A DNA stretch of 64,000 bases from Clostridiaceae bacterium (GCA_902363375.1 CABIZX010000003.1:126097-190096); one strand, 5' to 3'. Positions 1-8,450 are shown, counted from the first letter of the stretch. The notes: a model not told the origin generated them from the letters alone. Translations and numbers: made by a program.

Positions 1-1
1 T

Positions 2-556
2 AGAATAGAAGCTGGAACATTTATAATAGCGGCGCCAATTACAAAGAGTAAGATAACTATAGAGGGTATTGATGAGGAACACTTAAAGTCAGTGATAGTG
101 AAGTTACGTGAAATGGGTGTAAAAATTGATATAGAAGGGCATAAAATGGTTGTAGATGGGAATGTAGAGTTAAAGCCTACTGATATTATGACTATGCCTC
201 ATCCAGGATTTCCAACGGATATGCAATCACAAATGATGACATTATTAAGTATTACTCAAGGTAGAAGTAGTGTTACAGAAACCATATTTGAAAATAGATT
301 TATGCAAGTTGCAGAACTACGAAGAATGGGTGCTAGCATTAATGTCAATGGAAGAATTGCTACCATAGAAGGTGTGAAAGAGCTAACAGGAGCAGAAGTA
401 GTAGCACCAGACTTAAGAGCAGGAGCAGGATTAATTTTAGCAGGTTTATGTGCTAAAGGAGAGACAATAATAGATCACATATATCACATAGATAGAGGAT
501 ATGTAACAATAGAGGATAAGCTTACTGCACTAGGGGCAGATATAACTAGAATATAA
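2..556 (+). CDS. murA: UDP-N-acetylglucosamine 1-carboxyvinyltransferase, C-terminal part (MurA)
   Basis: The gene runs in from the left edge; the reading frame is open from base 2, and the visible 184 residues are the C-terminal part of an EPSP-synthase-fold enzyme. MurA transfers enolpyruvate from PEP to UDP-GlcNAc, the first committed step of peptidoglycan synthesis in the cytoplasm. Family landmarks are RIEAGTF at the very start, PHPGFPTDMQSQ and the closing DLRAGAGLILAGL with the hydroxyl-binding region after it. The N-terminal half with the PEP-binding cysteine lies outside the window. Position directly upstream of spoIID is typical of clostridia, which often carry two murA copies; which one this is cannot be decided here. 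Confidence 0.95.
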   Translation, partial: RIEAGTFIIAAPITKSKITIEGIDEEHLKSVIVKLREMGVKIDIEGHKMVVDGNVELKPTDIMTMPHPGFPTDMQSQMMTLLSITQGRSSVTETIFENRFMQVAELRRMGASINVNGRIATIEGVKELTGAEVVAPDLRAGAGLILAGLCAKGETIIDHIYHIDRGYVTIEDKLTALGADITRI

Positions 557-569
557 TAATATTTATATA

Positions 570-604
570 GCTCAGCTTTTAATGAGAAGCTGAGCATTTT
601 TGTT
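570..604 (+). terminator. Rho-independent terminator after murA
   Basis: A 9-bp stem (GCTCAGCTT with AAGCTGAGC) and an 8-base loop are followed by ATTTTTGTTTT, 14 bases past the murA stop. It separates murA from spoIID. Confidence 0.85.
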
Positions 605-708
605 TTAAGATTACTTATAAAAATTTATATGCATATTACCATAGATTCAATAATAAATATAACTATGTCAACTACAGCAGATAAGTTTATTTATTAGGAG
701 GAAGAAAA

Positions 709-1818
709 GTGAAGTACTATGGAAGGACTAAGATTAATTTAAATTATGATAAGGTGCTAACCATTGCAAAACCTATATTGACTATCATTATATATTCATC
801 GGTACTATTAGGTTTTTTAATATTATCTTATAAACTAATATTGGGTGGAGATAGTAAGATATCTCAGAAGGAAACTGAATCATTAATAGCTGTAGAAGCT
901 ATGAAACCTGATACGTCAACTAAGGAACCTATTAAAAGTATTCCATTTAATATGGATATAGAGACTATAAAGGTTTATTTGACAAAGGAGAATAGAAGTA
1001 TTGATATACCTCTAGAAGAATATATAAAAGGTGTAGTAAGTAGTGAAATGCCATTAAATTTTAACAAAGAGGCTTTAAAGGCTCAAGCTATAGCAGCCAG
1101 AACTTATACCTTAGCTCATACTAAAGCTGTATCTAGTGGTTGTACAAATGGGAAAGGAGCAGATTTATGTGATACTGTTCATTGTCAAGTATACATACCT
1201 AAAGAAGAAAAAATAGCTCAATTAGGAGTGGATGGAGAAAAGAAATGGAAACTAGTTGAGGAAGTTGTAGAGGAGACTAAAGGGAAAGTATTAACATATA
1301 ATAATGAATTAGCTGTAGGTGCATACTATTTTTCTACAAGCAGTGGAAAAACTGAAAATGTAGAAGATGTATTTTCAACAGCCTTACCATATCTTAAAAG
1401 CGTAGAAAGTTTAGGAGAAGATATGGCACCAAGGTATAAAAGTACAGAAACTATAGACATAAATAGGTTTGCACAAATAGTGAATGGAAGTTATAGTGAT
1501 GCAAATTTATCACCTTCTAATCTAGCAAATCAGGTTAAAATAAATAGTTATACAGATGGTGGATCTGTAAAAGAAATAGTTCTCGGAAATATAACTATAA
1601 CAGGAGTTAAGTTTAGACAGTTATTTGGATTAAATTCTGCTAACTTTTCCTTAGAGTTTTTAAATAATCAAGTAGTAATTAATTGTAATGGATTTGGACA
1701 TGGAGTAGGTATGAGTCAGTGGGGAGCTAATGTAATGGCCAGCCAAGGTAAAAAGTGTGATGAAATCTTAAAACATTATTATACAGGTATAGAAGTAAAA
1801 AATATTAAAGGAAAATAA
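709..1818 (+). CDS. spoIID: Stage II sporulation protein D, engulfment peptidoglycan hydrolase (SpoIID)
   Basis: SpoIID is a membrane-anchored lytic transglycosylase that cleaves septal peptidoglycan during engulfment of the forespore, together with SpoIIM and SpoIIP. The 369-residue product starts at GTG 709, seven bases after AGGAGG. A single membrane segment lies at about residues 20-44. The SpoIID domain follows, with the conserved SSEMP motif whose Glu113 matches the known catalytic glutamate, and the C-terminal GHGVGMSQWGA motif at about 330-340. Cysteines near 145, 154 and 159 are in the region where clostridial homologues bind zinc. It is followed by its own terminator and then spoIIQ. 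Sigma-E control is expected from the family; I did not find a convincing promoter by eye. Confidence 0.96.
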   Translation: MKYYGRTKINLNYDKVLTIAKPILTIIIYSSVLLGFLILSYKLILGGDSKISQKETESLIAVEAMKPDTSTKEPIKSIPFNMDIETIKVYLTKENRSIDIPLEEYIKGVVSSEMPLNFNKEALKAQAIAARTYTLAHTKAVSSGCTNGKGADLCDTVHCQVYIPKEEKIAQLGVDGEKKWKLVEEVVEETKGKVLTYNNELAVGAYYFSTSSGKTENVEDVFSTALPYLKSVESLGEDMAPRYKSTETIDINRFAQIVNGSYSDANLSPSNLANQVKINSYTDGGSVKEIVLGNITITGVKFRQLFGLNSANFSLEFLNNQVVINCNGFGHGVGMSQWGANVMASQGKKCDEILKHYYTGIEVKNIKGK

Positions 1819-1820
1819 AT

Positions 1821-1849
1821 AAAAAATAGGGTTTTGCCCTATTTTTTTT
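1821..1849 (+). terminator. Terminator after spoIID
   Basis: AAAATAGGG and CCCTATTTT form a hairpin with a short loop, followed by a run of T, immediately after the spoIID stop. Confidence 0.85.
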
Positions 1850-1956
1850 GGTTTAAATGAAAAAAATAAGAAAAAATTAAAATATTTAAGAAAAAATTTT
1901 TCTTATAGTGTATTAATTTCCCAATATGCGTCCACAATACTGATGGAGGTGTTTTT

Positions 1957-2652
1957 ATGAACAATAAACTTAACAAAGTGAAGCAATTCTTCAAAAAAGA
2001 AGGCTTCTATGTAATTTTATTTGTTTGTCTATGTGCTGTTGCCACAGTTGCAGCTGTAACAGCTGGAAGAAATAACGGTAAAAATTCTGAAGAGGATAAC
2101 GTAGCATTAGAACAAACAGAAAAAGAAGTTGTAACTCAACCGGAGAAACCTGAAAATGCATTACAAGTTCAAGAAAATCTTGAGCCTGTACCTACAGTTC
2201 AGAATGATGATGATACCGCAGCAGTTTCATCTCAAACTGAAGTTAGTTTTAAAAATCCAGTAGAAGGTACTTTAGGTAGAGCATACTCTGAAGATCCAGT
2301 ATATTGGGCAACAACTGATAGTTATAAAAATCACTTAGCTATGGATGTTAAAGCTGCAGAAGGAACAGCAGTTGTAGCAGTAAGTGATGGAATAGTTAAA
2401 AAGGTAGATGTAAATACAGAGGGTACCTATGTAGAAATAGATCATCAAAATGGATTAACTACAGTATACGGAAACCTTCAAGAACAGGTTTTAGTTAAAG
2501 TTGGGGATAAGATTACAGCTGGTCAAGAAATAGGGGCTGTAGGTAAGACTACAAACCTTGCATATGAGGAATATGGGGATTATCTTCACTTCCAAGTATT
2601 TCAAGATGGAAAAGAAGTAGACCCAGCTAAATATGTTAGTTATGAAAAATAA
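1957..2652 (+). CDS. spoIIQ: SpoIIQ-like M23/LytM-domain sporulation protein
   Basis: In the forespore membrane SpoIIQ reaches into the intermembrane space and binds SpoIIIAH, building the channel that joins mother cell and forespore. The 231-residue product has one membrane segment at about 16-36, an acidic linker rich in Glu, Gln and Pro to about 95, and an M23 (LytM) domain from about 97 to the end. The zinc ligands His126 and Asp130 (HLAMD) and His211 are present. The normally catalytic first histidine of the HxH motif is Tyr209 (YLHF), so hydrolase activity is doubtful while metal binding may remain. The assignment rests on the domain, the length and the position between spoIID and spoIIID. 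GGAGGTG precedes the ATG. Confidence 0.9.
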   Translation: MNNKLNKVKQFFKKEGFYVILFVCLCAVATVAAVTAGRNNGKNSEEDNVALEQTEKEVVTQPEKPENALQVQENLEPVPTVQNDDDTAAVSSQTEVSFKNPVEGTLGRAYSEDPVYWATTDSYKNHLAMDVKAAEGTAVVAVSDGIVKKVDVNTEGTYVEIDHQNGLTTVYGNLQEQVLVKVGDKITAGQEIGAVGKTTNLAYEEYGDYLHFQVFQDGKEVDPAKYVSYEK

Positions 2653-2773
2653 CTAAAATAAATTAACTTTCTTGCTAGCTTTTTAAATTTTGAGATAAAA
2701 GGCTGGCAAGAATGTAATTTAAATAAGGAAGTTAGCATATTTATAATTATAGAAGGGTTAAGGAGGTAACGCT

Positions 2774-3028
2774 TTGAAAGACTATATTGAAGATAGAGTA
2801 CTAGAAGTAGCAAAATATATAATAGAATCCGAGGCTACAATAAGAAAAACAGCATCGGTATTTGGTGTAAGTAAAAGTACAATTCATAAGGATATGACTG
2901 AAAGATTGCCTAAAATAAATGCTCAGATAGCAGAAGAAGCGAAGAACATCTTAGATCTAAATAAAGCTGAAAGACATATTAGAGGTGGAAAAGCCACTAA
3001 AATGAAATATAAAACAATTGAAGGTTAG
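2774..3028 (+). CDS. spoIIID: Sporulation transcription factor SpoIIID
   Basis: SpoIIID is a small DNA-binding protein that activates and represses sigma-E and sigma-K genes in the mother cell. The 84-residue product matches the family over almost its whole length. It begins at TTG 2774 behind AAGGAGGT (KDYIEDRVLEVAKYI). The helix-turn-helix VFGVSKSTIHKDMTERLP lies at about 36-53, and the basic tail RHIRGGKATKMKYK is characteristic. It stands alone after a 120-base gap and is followed 84 bases later by an mreB-like gene, the usual clostridial order. Confidence 0.97.
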   Translation: MKDYIEDRVLEVAKYIIESEATIRKTASVFGVSKSTIHKDMTERLPKINAQIAEEAKNILDLNKAERHIRGGKATKMKYKTIEG

Positions 3029-3112
3029 ATAGAATAGTAATATAATAAGTATATATTGTTTTAGTAAATATTGTATAGTATTTTAATGTGATGAAAATAC
3101 TAGAGAGCAGGA

Positions 3113-4159
3113 GTGAATTTTAAGATGTTTTTTTTTGGTGTAGGAACAGATATGGGGATAGACCTTGGTACTGCTACGGTGCTTGTTTATATGAAGGGAA
3201 AGGGAATAATACTAAAGGAACCTTCAGTTGTAGCAATAGATAAAAGTGCTAATAAGGTCTTAGCAGTAGGTGAAGAGGCTAGAAAAATGATAGGTAGGAC
3301 GCCAGGTAATATTGTTGCAATTCGTCCGCTTAGAGATGGAGTAATATCAGATTATGATGTTACAGAAAAGATGTTAGAGCATTTTATAAAAAAGGCTTGT
3401 GGTAAGAGAAAAATGTCAACGCCAAGGGTTGTAATGTGTGTGCCTTGTGAGGCTACAGAAGTAGAGAGAAGAGCTGTTGAAGATGCTGCAAGAAATGCAG
3501 GAGCTAAAAAGGTTTTACTAATAGAAGAACCTTTAGCAGCAGCTATAGGAGCAGGGTTAGATATTACTAAAGCTAGCGGTAATATGGTTATTGACATAGG
3601 TGGAGGTACCACTGACATAGCAGTAATTTCTCTAGGAGGAATGGTTGTAAGAGAGTCTATTAAAGTTGCTGGAGACGATTTTGATGATGCTATAATTCGT
3701 TACATAAGGAAAAAGCATAAATTAATGATTGGAGAAAGAACAGCAGAAGAACTAAAAATAAGCATTGGATGCGCATATCCTAAAGAGGAAGAAGTGAAAA
3801 CAGAGATAAGAGGAAGAGATCTTATAACTGGACTACCTAAAAATATAACAGTTTGTTCTAGTGAAATGGAAGAAGCGTTGAAGGAAGCGGTTACTTCTAT
3901 AGCCGAATGTGCACATTCTGTACTAGAAAAAACACCACCTGAACTCGCTGCTGACATAGCTGATAAAGGTATAATAATGACTGGTGGAGGTGCTTTACTA
4001 GATGGGTTAGATAAACTTATTGAAAAGGTTACTCATGTACCAGTATATGTAGCTGAAGATTCTGTGTCCTGCGTAGCTATTGGAACAGGAAAGATGCTAG
4101 ATTATGTAGATAAATTAGATGATTCTTTTACAGGATATAATGTTTCAATAAATAGTTAA
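3113..4159 (+). CDS. mreB: Rod-shape determining protein, MreB/Mbl family
   Basis: This actin-like cytoskeletal ATPase organises lateral wall synthesis from the cytoplasmic face of the membrane. The 348 residues include the phosphate-binding motif DLGTATV near the N-terminus, VIDIGGGTTDIAV at about 160-173, and GIIMTGGGALLDGLD near 290. The highly conserved VGEEARKMIGRTPGNI is also present. Start choice is uncertain: GTG 3113 has only a weak upstream GAGAGCAGG, and ATG 3125 in the same frame is an alternative. Position after spoIIID resembles B. subtilis mbl, so Mbl may be the better name; the family is certain, the paralogue is not. Confidence 0.93.
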   Translation: MNFKMFFFGVGTDMGIDLGTATVLVYMKGKGIILKEPSVVAIDKSANKVLAVGEEARKMIGRTPGNIVAIRPLRDGVISDYDVTEKMLEHFIKKACGKRKMSTPRVVMCVPCEATEVERRAVEDAARNAGAKKVLLIEEPLAAAIGAGLDITKASGNMVIDIGGGTTDIAVISLGGMVVRESIKVAGDDFDDAIIRYIRKKHKLMIGERTAEELKISIGCAYPKEEEVKTEIRGRDLITGLPKNITVCSSEMEEALKEAVTSIAECAHSVLEKTPPELAADIADKGIIMTGGGALLDGLDKLIEKVTHVPVYVAEDSVSCVAIGTGKMLDYVDKLDDSFTGYNVSINS

Positions 4160-4496
4160 AATGTACAAGTTAGAATATTAAACCTATATTTTGAATTATT
4201 TAAATCAGTTTATACTTTATTAACAATGATATATTCATTTATGTATAACAATAGATGTCAAAAAATAAAGGTTATAGAATATAAATTTTAGCGTTCATTA
4301 TCTATACCTAGTATACAGATTAATATCTGTATACTAGGTATATTTTGTTTTATAGATATTTTAATATTACAAATAACTAAATAAGTGCATTTCAAGCAAG
4401 GAGTTTTTATTTGCTCGAAAATAATAAACATGGGATCAACATGGTATCTATAATATAGAATTTTGTTATTAGGTAGTTTTAAGTTTAAAATATTAA
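4160..4496. other. Gene-free stretch between convergent mreB and yyaC
   Basis: These 337 AT-rich bases lie between two converging genes. Apart from the long perfect hairpin at 4304-4341, I see no reading frame with a ribosome-binding site, no RNA gene and no repeat. Confidence 0.6.
4304..4350 (+). terminator. Long perfect hairpin, probable terminator for mreB
   Basis: A 17-bp perfect stem (4304-4320 with 4325-4341, core CCTAGTATACAGAT) with a TAAT loop is followed by ATTTTGTTTT. It lies 145 bases beyond the mreB stop. The stem is unusually long for a plain terminator, so an RNA-stability role is possible. Confidence 0.65.
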
Positions 4497-5030
4497 CTAG
4501 GAATCAAATAAGTTGCTGAGATAATAACCATGAACAAGTCCTTGAGTTATAACTTTAGATATTTCTAAGATTAGATTTAACCTTATGTTTCTACTAGTGA
4601 ATGGTTCATCGATATCACTAGAATCAACAATACCTATTATAGAGATATCGCCCACAGGAGAAAGAGATTTACCAACACCTTTGCCAGGATTAATGGGATA
4701 GTTTCTAACTTGTATCTCGCCAACTTTACTTGGAGGACCAAGACAAGCATCTATTCCAATAATTTTAGAATTTGGATGTTTTAATTTTATATCAGACAAC
4801 TTACTATCTAAATTTAATGCGTGTATAGGATTACCTATAGTACCATAGACTGGTAAAGGAAAAAACTTTTCTTCTAACATACTACCTATAAGAGGACCTA
4901 AGCAGTCTCCAATGCATCTATCAGTTCCAATACAAACAATTATTGTATCTGTATTTAATTCATCTTTTAAAAAGTTAGATAGAGAATAATAACCTAATGG
5001 ATCTTTGTAATGAATCTTAACTTTGCTCAC
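4497..5030 (-). CDS. yyaC: YyaC family spore protein (GPR-related fold)
   Basis: The 177-residue product belongs to the YyaC family, a sporulation-associated group related in fold to the germination protease GPR. Recognisable motifs are IIVCIGTDRCIGDCLGPLIG near the N-terminus, GTIGNPIHALN, and IIGIDACLGP in the middle. The role is not established; family members are linked to spores by expression and distribution. The start is GTG behind GGAGGTGTTTCT. It is transcribed away from the neighbouring unknown gene at 5128, with 97 bases between. Confidence 0.85.
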   Translation of the reverse strand: MSKVKIHYKDPLGYYSLSNFLKDELNTDTIIVCIGTDRCIGDCLGPLIGSMLEEKFFPLPVYGTIGNPIHALNLDSKLSDIKLKHPNSKIIGIDACLGPPSKVGEIQVRNYPINPGKGVGKSLSPVGDISIIGIVDSSDIDEPFTSRNIRLNLILEISKVITQGLVHGYYLSNLFDS

Positions 5031-5127
5031 AGAAACACCTCCATAAGAATTTATATGAAGTGACTTCGGTATAAATTCTAAAAAATATGGAATAATTTAG
5101 ATAGTTTTTATTAATGGAGGGTAAGTT

Positions 5128-5766
5128 ATGAATAGAAAGCTATATTCTGTGATAATAGTTTCATATACAATACTAAATATAATAGCTTTAGTAAGTTTCA
5201 ATATAAATAGCAGTTTGGAATCTAAAGAAATTAATAATATATATAAAGAAAGTGAAGCTTACAATGATGTGAAAAATAGTTTAAATGAACAGGAAGATTA
5301 TAAAGATAATAATATTTTAGAAGAAAAAAGTGATGACATTCAAGTTGAAGACGAGGGAGTATCCAATAAAGCTATGGAAGAACAAAGAGTAAAAGCAAAT
5401 AGAGAAAGGGAGTATCGATTAAGCAAAACTTATGAGAATGATAGTCAAATAGCTAAAGTGGATGAAGCAGATTTTGATAAATATAATAAAGAAATCAAAG
5501 AAAAAAATAAAGTAATGAAGGTACCAGCAGATGAATTGATAAATAAACTAACAATATCAGAAAAGGCAAAAATAATGGGTATATGTAAAGAATTAGATGA
5601 AAATGATTATTCTGAAATAACAGAATTTCTAACATATAAAAATGAAAGATTAGCAGTGATGAGAACTCTTAATGTAATAGAAAATAAAGTAGATGAGGAA
5701 GAGGTTGAGGAATTAAAAAAAATATTCTCTAAATATATAGATATGAAAAAAGTTGAGGGAAATTAA
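5128..5766 (+). CDS. Membrane-anchored, charged coiled-coil protein of unknown function
   Basis: I do not recognise this 212-residue protein. It has an N-terminal hydrophobic segment (about 7-27) that would serve as a membrane anchor or signal. A long, highly charged region rich in Glu, Lys, Asn and Asp and likely to be helical or coiled coil runs to about 125. A compact C-terminal part follows (about 130-205, with LTISEKAKIMGICKELDEND). The ATG follows GGAGGGTAAGTT. It is divergent from yyaC, so a sporulation role is possible but is only inference from position. Confidence 0.6.
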   Translation: MNRKLYSVIIVSYTILNIIALVSFNINSSLESKEINNIYKESEAYNDVKNSLNEQEDYKDNNILEEKSDDIQVEDEGVSNKAMEEQRVKANREREYRLSKTYENDSQIAKVDEADFDKYNKEIKEKNKVMKVPADELINKLTISEKAKIMGICKELDENDYSEITEFLTYKNERLAVMRTLNVIENKVDEEEVEELKKIFSKYIDMKKVEGN

Positions 5767-6098
5767 TAGATATAATTTTCAATAAAGAAGCTTTATTTAT
5801 AATAATTATTATAAACCTATGCTAAAGATTAATAAGAATATGGATGCTTAATTAAAATATACAATGGCTATTTAGGCAGTATGATAAATGAATTTTGTTT
5901 GAAAATGTGATTAAAATTAAGAAATTAGACCTAAAATATAAAAAAACAATAAAATTTTAAAAAAAATATTGAAAAAAGGGGTTGAAAAATAATCAATATA
6001 ATTGTATACTAAGTCTTGTCAGTTTAGTGGCATTTTCGTTAGCACAGGGTTAGAAATTAGCTGAAGTTAAGGTGAACTTCTAGTTTTGTTAAGAATAT
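5767..6098. other. AT-rich stretch ahead of the tRNA array
   Basis: This 332-base region carries no supportable gene. Its right half contains the tRNA promoter at 5982-6010; the rest is AT-rich sequence without obvious structure. Confidence 0.6.
5982..6010 (+). promoter_or_regulatory. Sigma-A promoter of the tRNA array
   Basis: TTGAAA (5982-5987) and TATACT (6005-6010) are separated by 17 bases, about 90 bases before the first tRNA. No other promoter of this quality lies upstream of the array. Confidence 0.75.
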
Positions 6099-6183
6099 GG
6101 AGGAGTTCCCGAGAGGCCAAAGGGGGCAGACTGTAAATCTGTTACGTTTCGTTTCGATGGTTCGAATCCGTCCTCCTCCACCA
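6099..6183 (+). tRNA. tRNA-Tyr (GTA), copy 1
   Basis: The 85-nt gene includes an encoded CCA. The acceptor stem GGAGGAG pairs with CTCCTCC, the anticodon loop reads CTGTAAAT with anticodon GTA, and a long variable arm as expected for tRNA-Tyr is present. The T arm contains GGTTCGAATCC. Confidence 0.97.
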
Positions 6184-6188
6184 TATAA

Positions 6189-6264
6189 GGTCGCATAGCT
6201 CAGCTGGGAGAGCACCTGCCTTACAAGCAGGGGGTCACAGGTTCGATCCCTGTTGCGACCACCA
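6189..6264 (+). tRNA. tRNA-Val (TAC), copy 1
   Basis: The 76-nt gene has acceptor stem GGTCGCA with TGCGACC, anticodon TAC in CCTTACAAG, T arm GGTTCGATCC, and an encoded CCA. It lies five bases after tRNA-Tyr. Confidence 0.97.
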
Positions 6265-6305
6265 TAATGAATTAAATTTATTAAACTGCACAAACTAAAT
6301 AATAT

Positions 6306-6380
6306 GCTGGCATGGCTCAACGGTAGAGCAGCTGATTTGTAATCAGCAGGTTGTAGGTTCGATTCCTATTGCCAGCTCCA
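6306..6380 (+). tRNA. tRNA-Thr (TGT), copy 1
   Basis: The 75-nt gene has acceptor stem GCTGGCA with TGCCAGC, anticodon TGT in ATTTGTAAT, T arm GGTTCGATTCC and an encoded CCA. Confidence 0.97.
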
Positions 6381-6386
6381 TTAAGT

Positions 6387-6471
6387 GGAGGAGTTCCCGA
6401 GAGGCCAAAGGGGGCAGACTGTAAATCTGTTACGTTTCGTTTCGATGGTTCGAATCCGTCCTCCTCCACCA
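6387..6471 (+). tRNA. tRNA-Tyr (GTA), copy 2
   Basis: Identical to the gene 288 bases upstream, including the encoded CCA and long variable arm. Confidence 0.97.
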
Positions 6472-6476
6472 TATAA

Positions 6477-6552
6477 GGTCGCATAGCTCAGCTGGGAGAG
6501 CACCTGCCTTACAAGCAGGGGGTCACAGGTTCGATCCCTGTTGCGACCACCA
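6477..6552 (+). tRNA. tRNA-Val (TAC), copy 2
   Basis: Identical to the first tRNA-Val, 288 bases downstream of it. Confidence 0.97.
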
Positions 6553-6593
6553 TAATGAATTAAATTCATTAAATTGCATAAACTAAATAATAT

Positions 6594-6668
6594 GCTGGCA
6601 TGGCTCAACGGTAGAGCAGCTGATTTGTAATCAGCAGGTTGTAGGTTCGATTCCTATTGCCAGCTCCA
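6594..6668 (+). tRNA. tRNA-Thr (TGT), copy 2
   Basis: Identical to the first tRNA-Thr, 288 bases downstream of it. Confidence 0.97.
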
Positions 6669-6674
6669 TTAAAT

Positions 6675-6759
6675 GGAGGAGTTCCCGAGAGGCCAAAGGG
6701 GGCAGACTGTAAATCTGTTACGTTTCGTTTCGATGGTTCGAATCCGTCCTCCTCCACCA
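6675..6759 (+). tRNA. tRNA-Tyr (GTA), copy 3
   Basis: The third identical tRNA-Tyr; it ends the array two bases before the terminator hairpin. Confidence 0.97.
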
Positions 6760-6760
6760 T

Positions 6761-6797
6761 ATAAGATACAAAGTTAGCTTTGTATCTTATTTTTTTT
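6761..6797 (+). terminator. Terminator of the tRNA array
   Basis: A 13-bp perfect stem (ATAAGATACAAAG with its complement) and a TTAG loop are followed by TTTTTTT, directly after the last tRNA. Confidence 0.92.
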
Positions 6798-6959
6798 ATA
6801 TAAGTATTGTATAGCTTTATACTTATGATGAAAGATGTATGTTTGATTGAATAGCATAAGTTATTAAATTGAACAACAATAACAATTATATATTAAATAA
6901 ATTAATAAAAAGTTCTAATCATAAATATATGATAGTATTTTTATTAGTTTTTGGATATG

Positions 6960-6988
6960 TTGACAGCTATATTTTACTATGATATCAT
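6960..6988 (+). promoter_or_regulatory. Sigma-A promoter of the metK leader
   Basis: TTGACA (6960-6965) and TATCAT (6983-6988) are spaced by 17 bases and lie just upstream of the S-box leader. Confidence 0.7.
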
Positions 6989-7011
6989 CTATATATAAAT
7001 TAATAATATAA

Positions 7012-7114
7012 CTCTTATCAAGAGTGGTGGAGGGAGAAAGGCCCAATGAAACCCAGCAACCGGCTATTAAAAGCAATGGTGCCAATTCCTGCAGCATTTT
7101 CTGCAAGATAAGAA
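7012..7114 (+). promoter_or_regulatory. SAM-I (S-box) riboswitch ahead of metK
   Basis: The leader contains the conserved S-box core: AGAGTGGTGGAGGGA, GGCCCAATGAAACCC, AGCAACCGGC and AATGGTGCCAATTCC, closed by a P1 helix between CTTATC (7014-7019) and GATAAG (7107-7112). The known mechanism is that SAM binding stabilises P1 and lets the downstream terminator form, shutting off metK when SAM is plentiful. Confidence 0.97.
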
Positions 7115-7133
7115 AGCTTAGTTTGAATATACT

Positions 7134-7168
7134 AACCTCTTCTTGTCAGACAAGAAGAGGTTTTAATT
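7134..7168 (+). terminator. Riboswitch-controlled terminator before metK
   Basis: A 13-bp stem (AACCTCTTCTTGT with its complement) and three-base loop are followed by TTTTAATTTT. It is the expression platform of the S-box. Confidence 0.92.
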
Positions 7169-7212
7169 TTAAATGCCGGTGATAACTAAAAATATTTAAG
7201 GAGGAAATTTCA

Positions 7213-8388
7213 ATGAGAAGATTATTTACGTCAGAATCAGTGACTGAAGGACATCCAGATAAGATGTGTGATCAGATATCTGATGCAGTACTAGATGCTA
7301 TTTTAGAAAAAGATCCAAATGCTAGAGTAGCTTGTGAAACTGCAACCACTACAGGTATGGTTCTTGTAATGGGAGAGATAAGCACAAATTGTTATGTAGA
7401 CTTCCAAAAGGTAGTTAGAAATACAATTAAGGAAATTGGATACACTAGAGCAAAATACGGATTCGATTTCAATACATGCTCCGTATTAACATGCATAGAT
7501 GAGCAATCAGGCGATATTGCTATGGGTGTTGATGAGGCGTTAGAAAGTAAAGCAGGTCAAATGAATAATGATGAAGCTATAGGTGCTGGAGACCAAGGTA
7601 TGATGTTTGGATTCGCTACAAACGAAACAGATGAGTATATGCCACTTCCAATTGCTATGGCTCATAAGTTATCAAGAAGATTAACAGAAGTAAGAAAGAA
7701 TGACACTTTATCTTACTTAAGACCAGATGGAAAAACTCAAGTAACTGTAGAATATGAAGATAATAAGCCAGTAAGAATAGATACTATAGTAATTTCAACT
7801 CAACATTGTCCAGATGTTACAAGAGAACAAATTGAAAAAGATTTAAAAGAACATGTTATAGCTGCTGTAGTACCTTCTGAATTATTAGATGAAAATACTA
7901 AGTACTATATAAACCCTACAGGCAGATTTGTTATTGGAGGACCTCAAGGTGATTCAGGCCTTACAGGTAGAAAAATAATAGTAGATACTTATGGTGGATA
8001 TGGCAGACACGGTGGTGGAGCGTTTTCAGGAAAAGATCCAACAAAAGTAGATAGATCTGCTGCTTATGCATCAAGATGGGTTGCTAAAAACTTAGTAGCT
8101 GCTGGTGTTGCTGATAAGCTAGAAATACAACTTGCATATGCAATAGGAGTTGCTAGACCGGTATCTATAGAGATTGATACTTTTGGAACTGGAAAGCTTT
8201 CAGAGGATAAGATAGTTGAGATCGTTAACAAAGTATTTGATTTAAGACCATCATCTATAATTAGAGAGCTAGATCTAAGAAGACCTATATATAAACAAAC
8301 TGCTGCTTATGGACACTTTGGAAGAAATGACTTAAATTTACCATGGGAGCAATTGAATAAGGTTGAAGAAATAAAAAAATATATGTAG
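7213..8388 (+). CDS. metK: S-adenosylmethionine synthetase (MetK)
   Basis: MetK makes SAM from methionine and ATP in the cytoplasm. The 391 residues carry the complete set of family motifs: [20 protein letters not shown] at the N-terminus, [10 protein letters not shown] in the middle, and [19 protein letters not shown] with the phosphate-binding loop near residues 275-295. Length is normal for the family. AAGGAGG lies just before the ATG. It is monocistronic, controlled by the SAM riboswitch upstream and ended by a terminator. SAM also feeds the cobalamin methyltransferases encoded later in this window. Confidence 0.99.
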   Translation: MRRLFTSESVTEGHPDKMCDQISDAVLDAILEKDPNARVACETATTTGMVLVMGEISTNCYVDFQKVVRNTIKEIGYTRAKYGFDFNTCSVLTCIDEQSGDIAMGVDEALESKAGQMNNDEAIGAGDQGMMFGFATNETDEYMPLPIAMAHKLSRRLTEVRKNDTLSYLRPDGKTQVTVEYEDNKPVRIDTIVISTQHCPDVTREQIEKDLKEHVIAAVVPSELLDENTKYYINPTGRFVIGGPQGDSGLTGRKIIVDTYGGYGRHGGGAFSGKDPTKVDRSAAYASRWVAKNLVAAGVADKLEIQLAYAIGVARPVSIEIDTFGTGKLSEDKIVEIVNKVFDLRPSSIIRELDLRRPIYKQTAAYGHFGRNDLNLPWEQLNKVEEIKKYM

Positions 8389-8404
8389 AAATATATTTAT
8401 AAAT

Positions 8405-8450
8405 AAAGAGTTCACACTACTAATCTAAATTATTTGTGTGAACTCTTTTA
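8405..8450 (+). terminator. Terminator after metK
   Basis: A 13-bp stem (AAAGAGTTCACAC, 8405-8417, with its complement at 8436-8448) closes the metK transcript; the T-run is short. Confidence 0.8.

Larger units (their letters stand above)
6099..6765 (+). repeat. 288-bp tandem duplication of a Tyr-Val-Thr tRNA unit
   Basis: Bases 6099-6386 and 6387-6674 are two full units and 6675-6765 the start of a third. The two full copies differ only at about four positions, all in spacers (for example AAATTTATT versus AAATTCATT after tRNA-Val, and TTAAGTGG versus TTAAATGG before tRNA-Tyr). The tRNA genes themselves are identical. Confidence 0.95.

Noticed and set aside
2668..2716. Hairpin after spoIIQ (CTTGCTAGC with GCTGGCAAG) as a terminator
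   Set aside because: The arms are far apart with mismatches and no T-run follows, so I do not call it.
3352..3957. Minus-strand open frames inside the mreB-like gene
   Set aside because: They are shadow frames over a strongly conserved plus-strand gene, with no ribosome-binding sites.
6057..6608. Two minus-strand reading frames of 75-87 codons with GGRNRDRTCDPLLVR-type sequence
   Set aside because: They are antisense to the tRNA genes; this is the well-known false protein created by translating tRNA-Tyr/Val arrays on the wrong strand.
6099..6765. CRISPR-like repeat array
   Set aside because: The repeats are whole tRNA genes in a 288-bp unit; there are no short direct repeats with unique spacers and no cas genes anywhere in the window.
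6915..7106. Minus-strand 63-codon frame upstream of metK
   Set aside because: It overlaps the SAM riboswitch on the opposite strand and has no ribosome-binding site.
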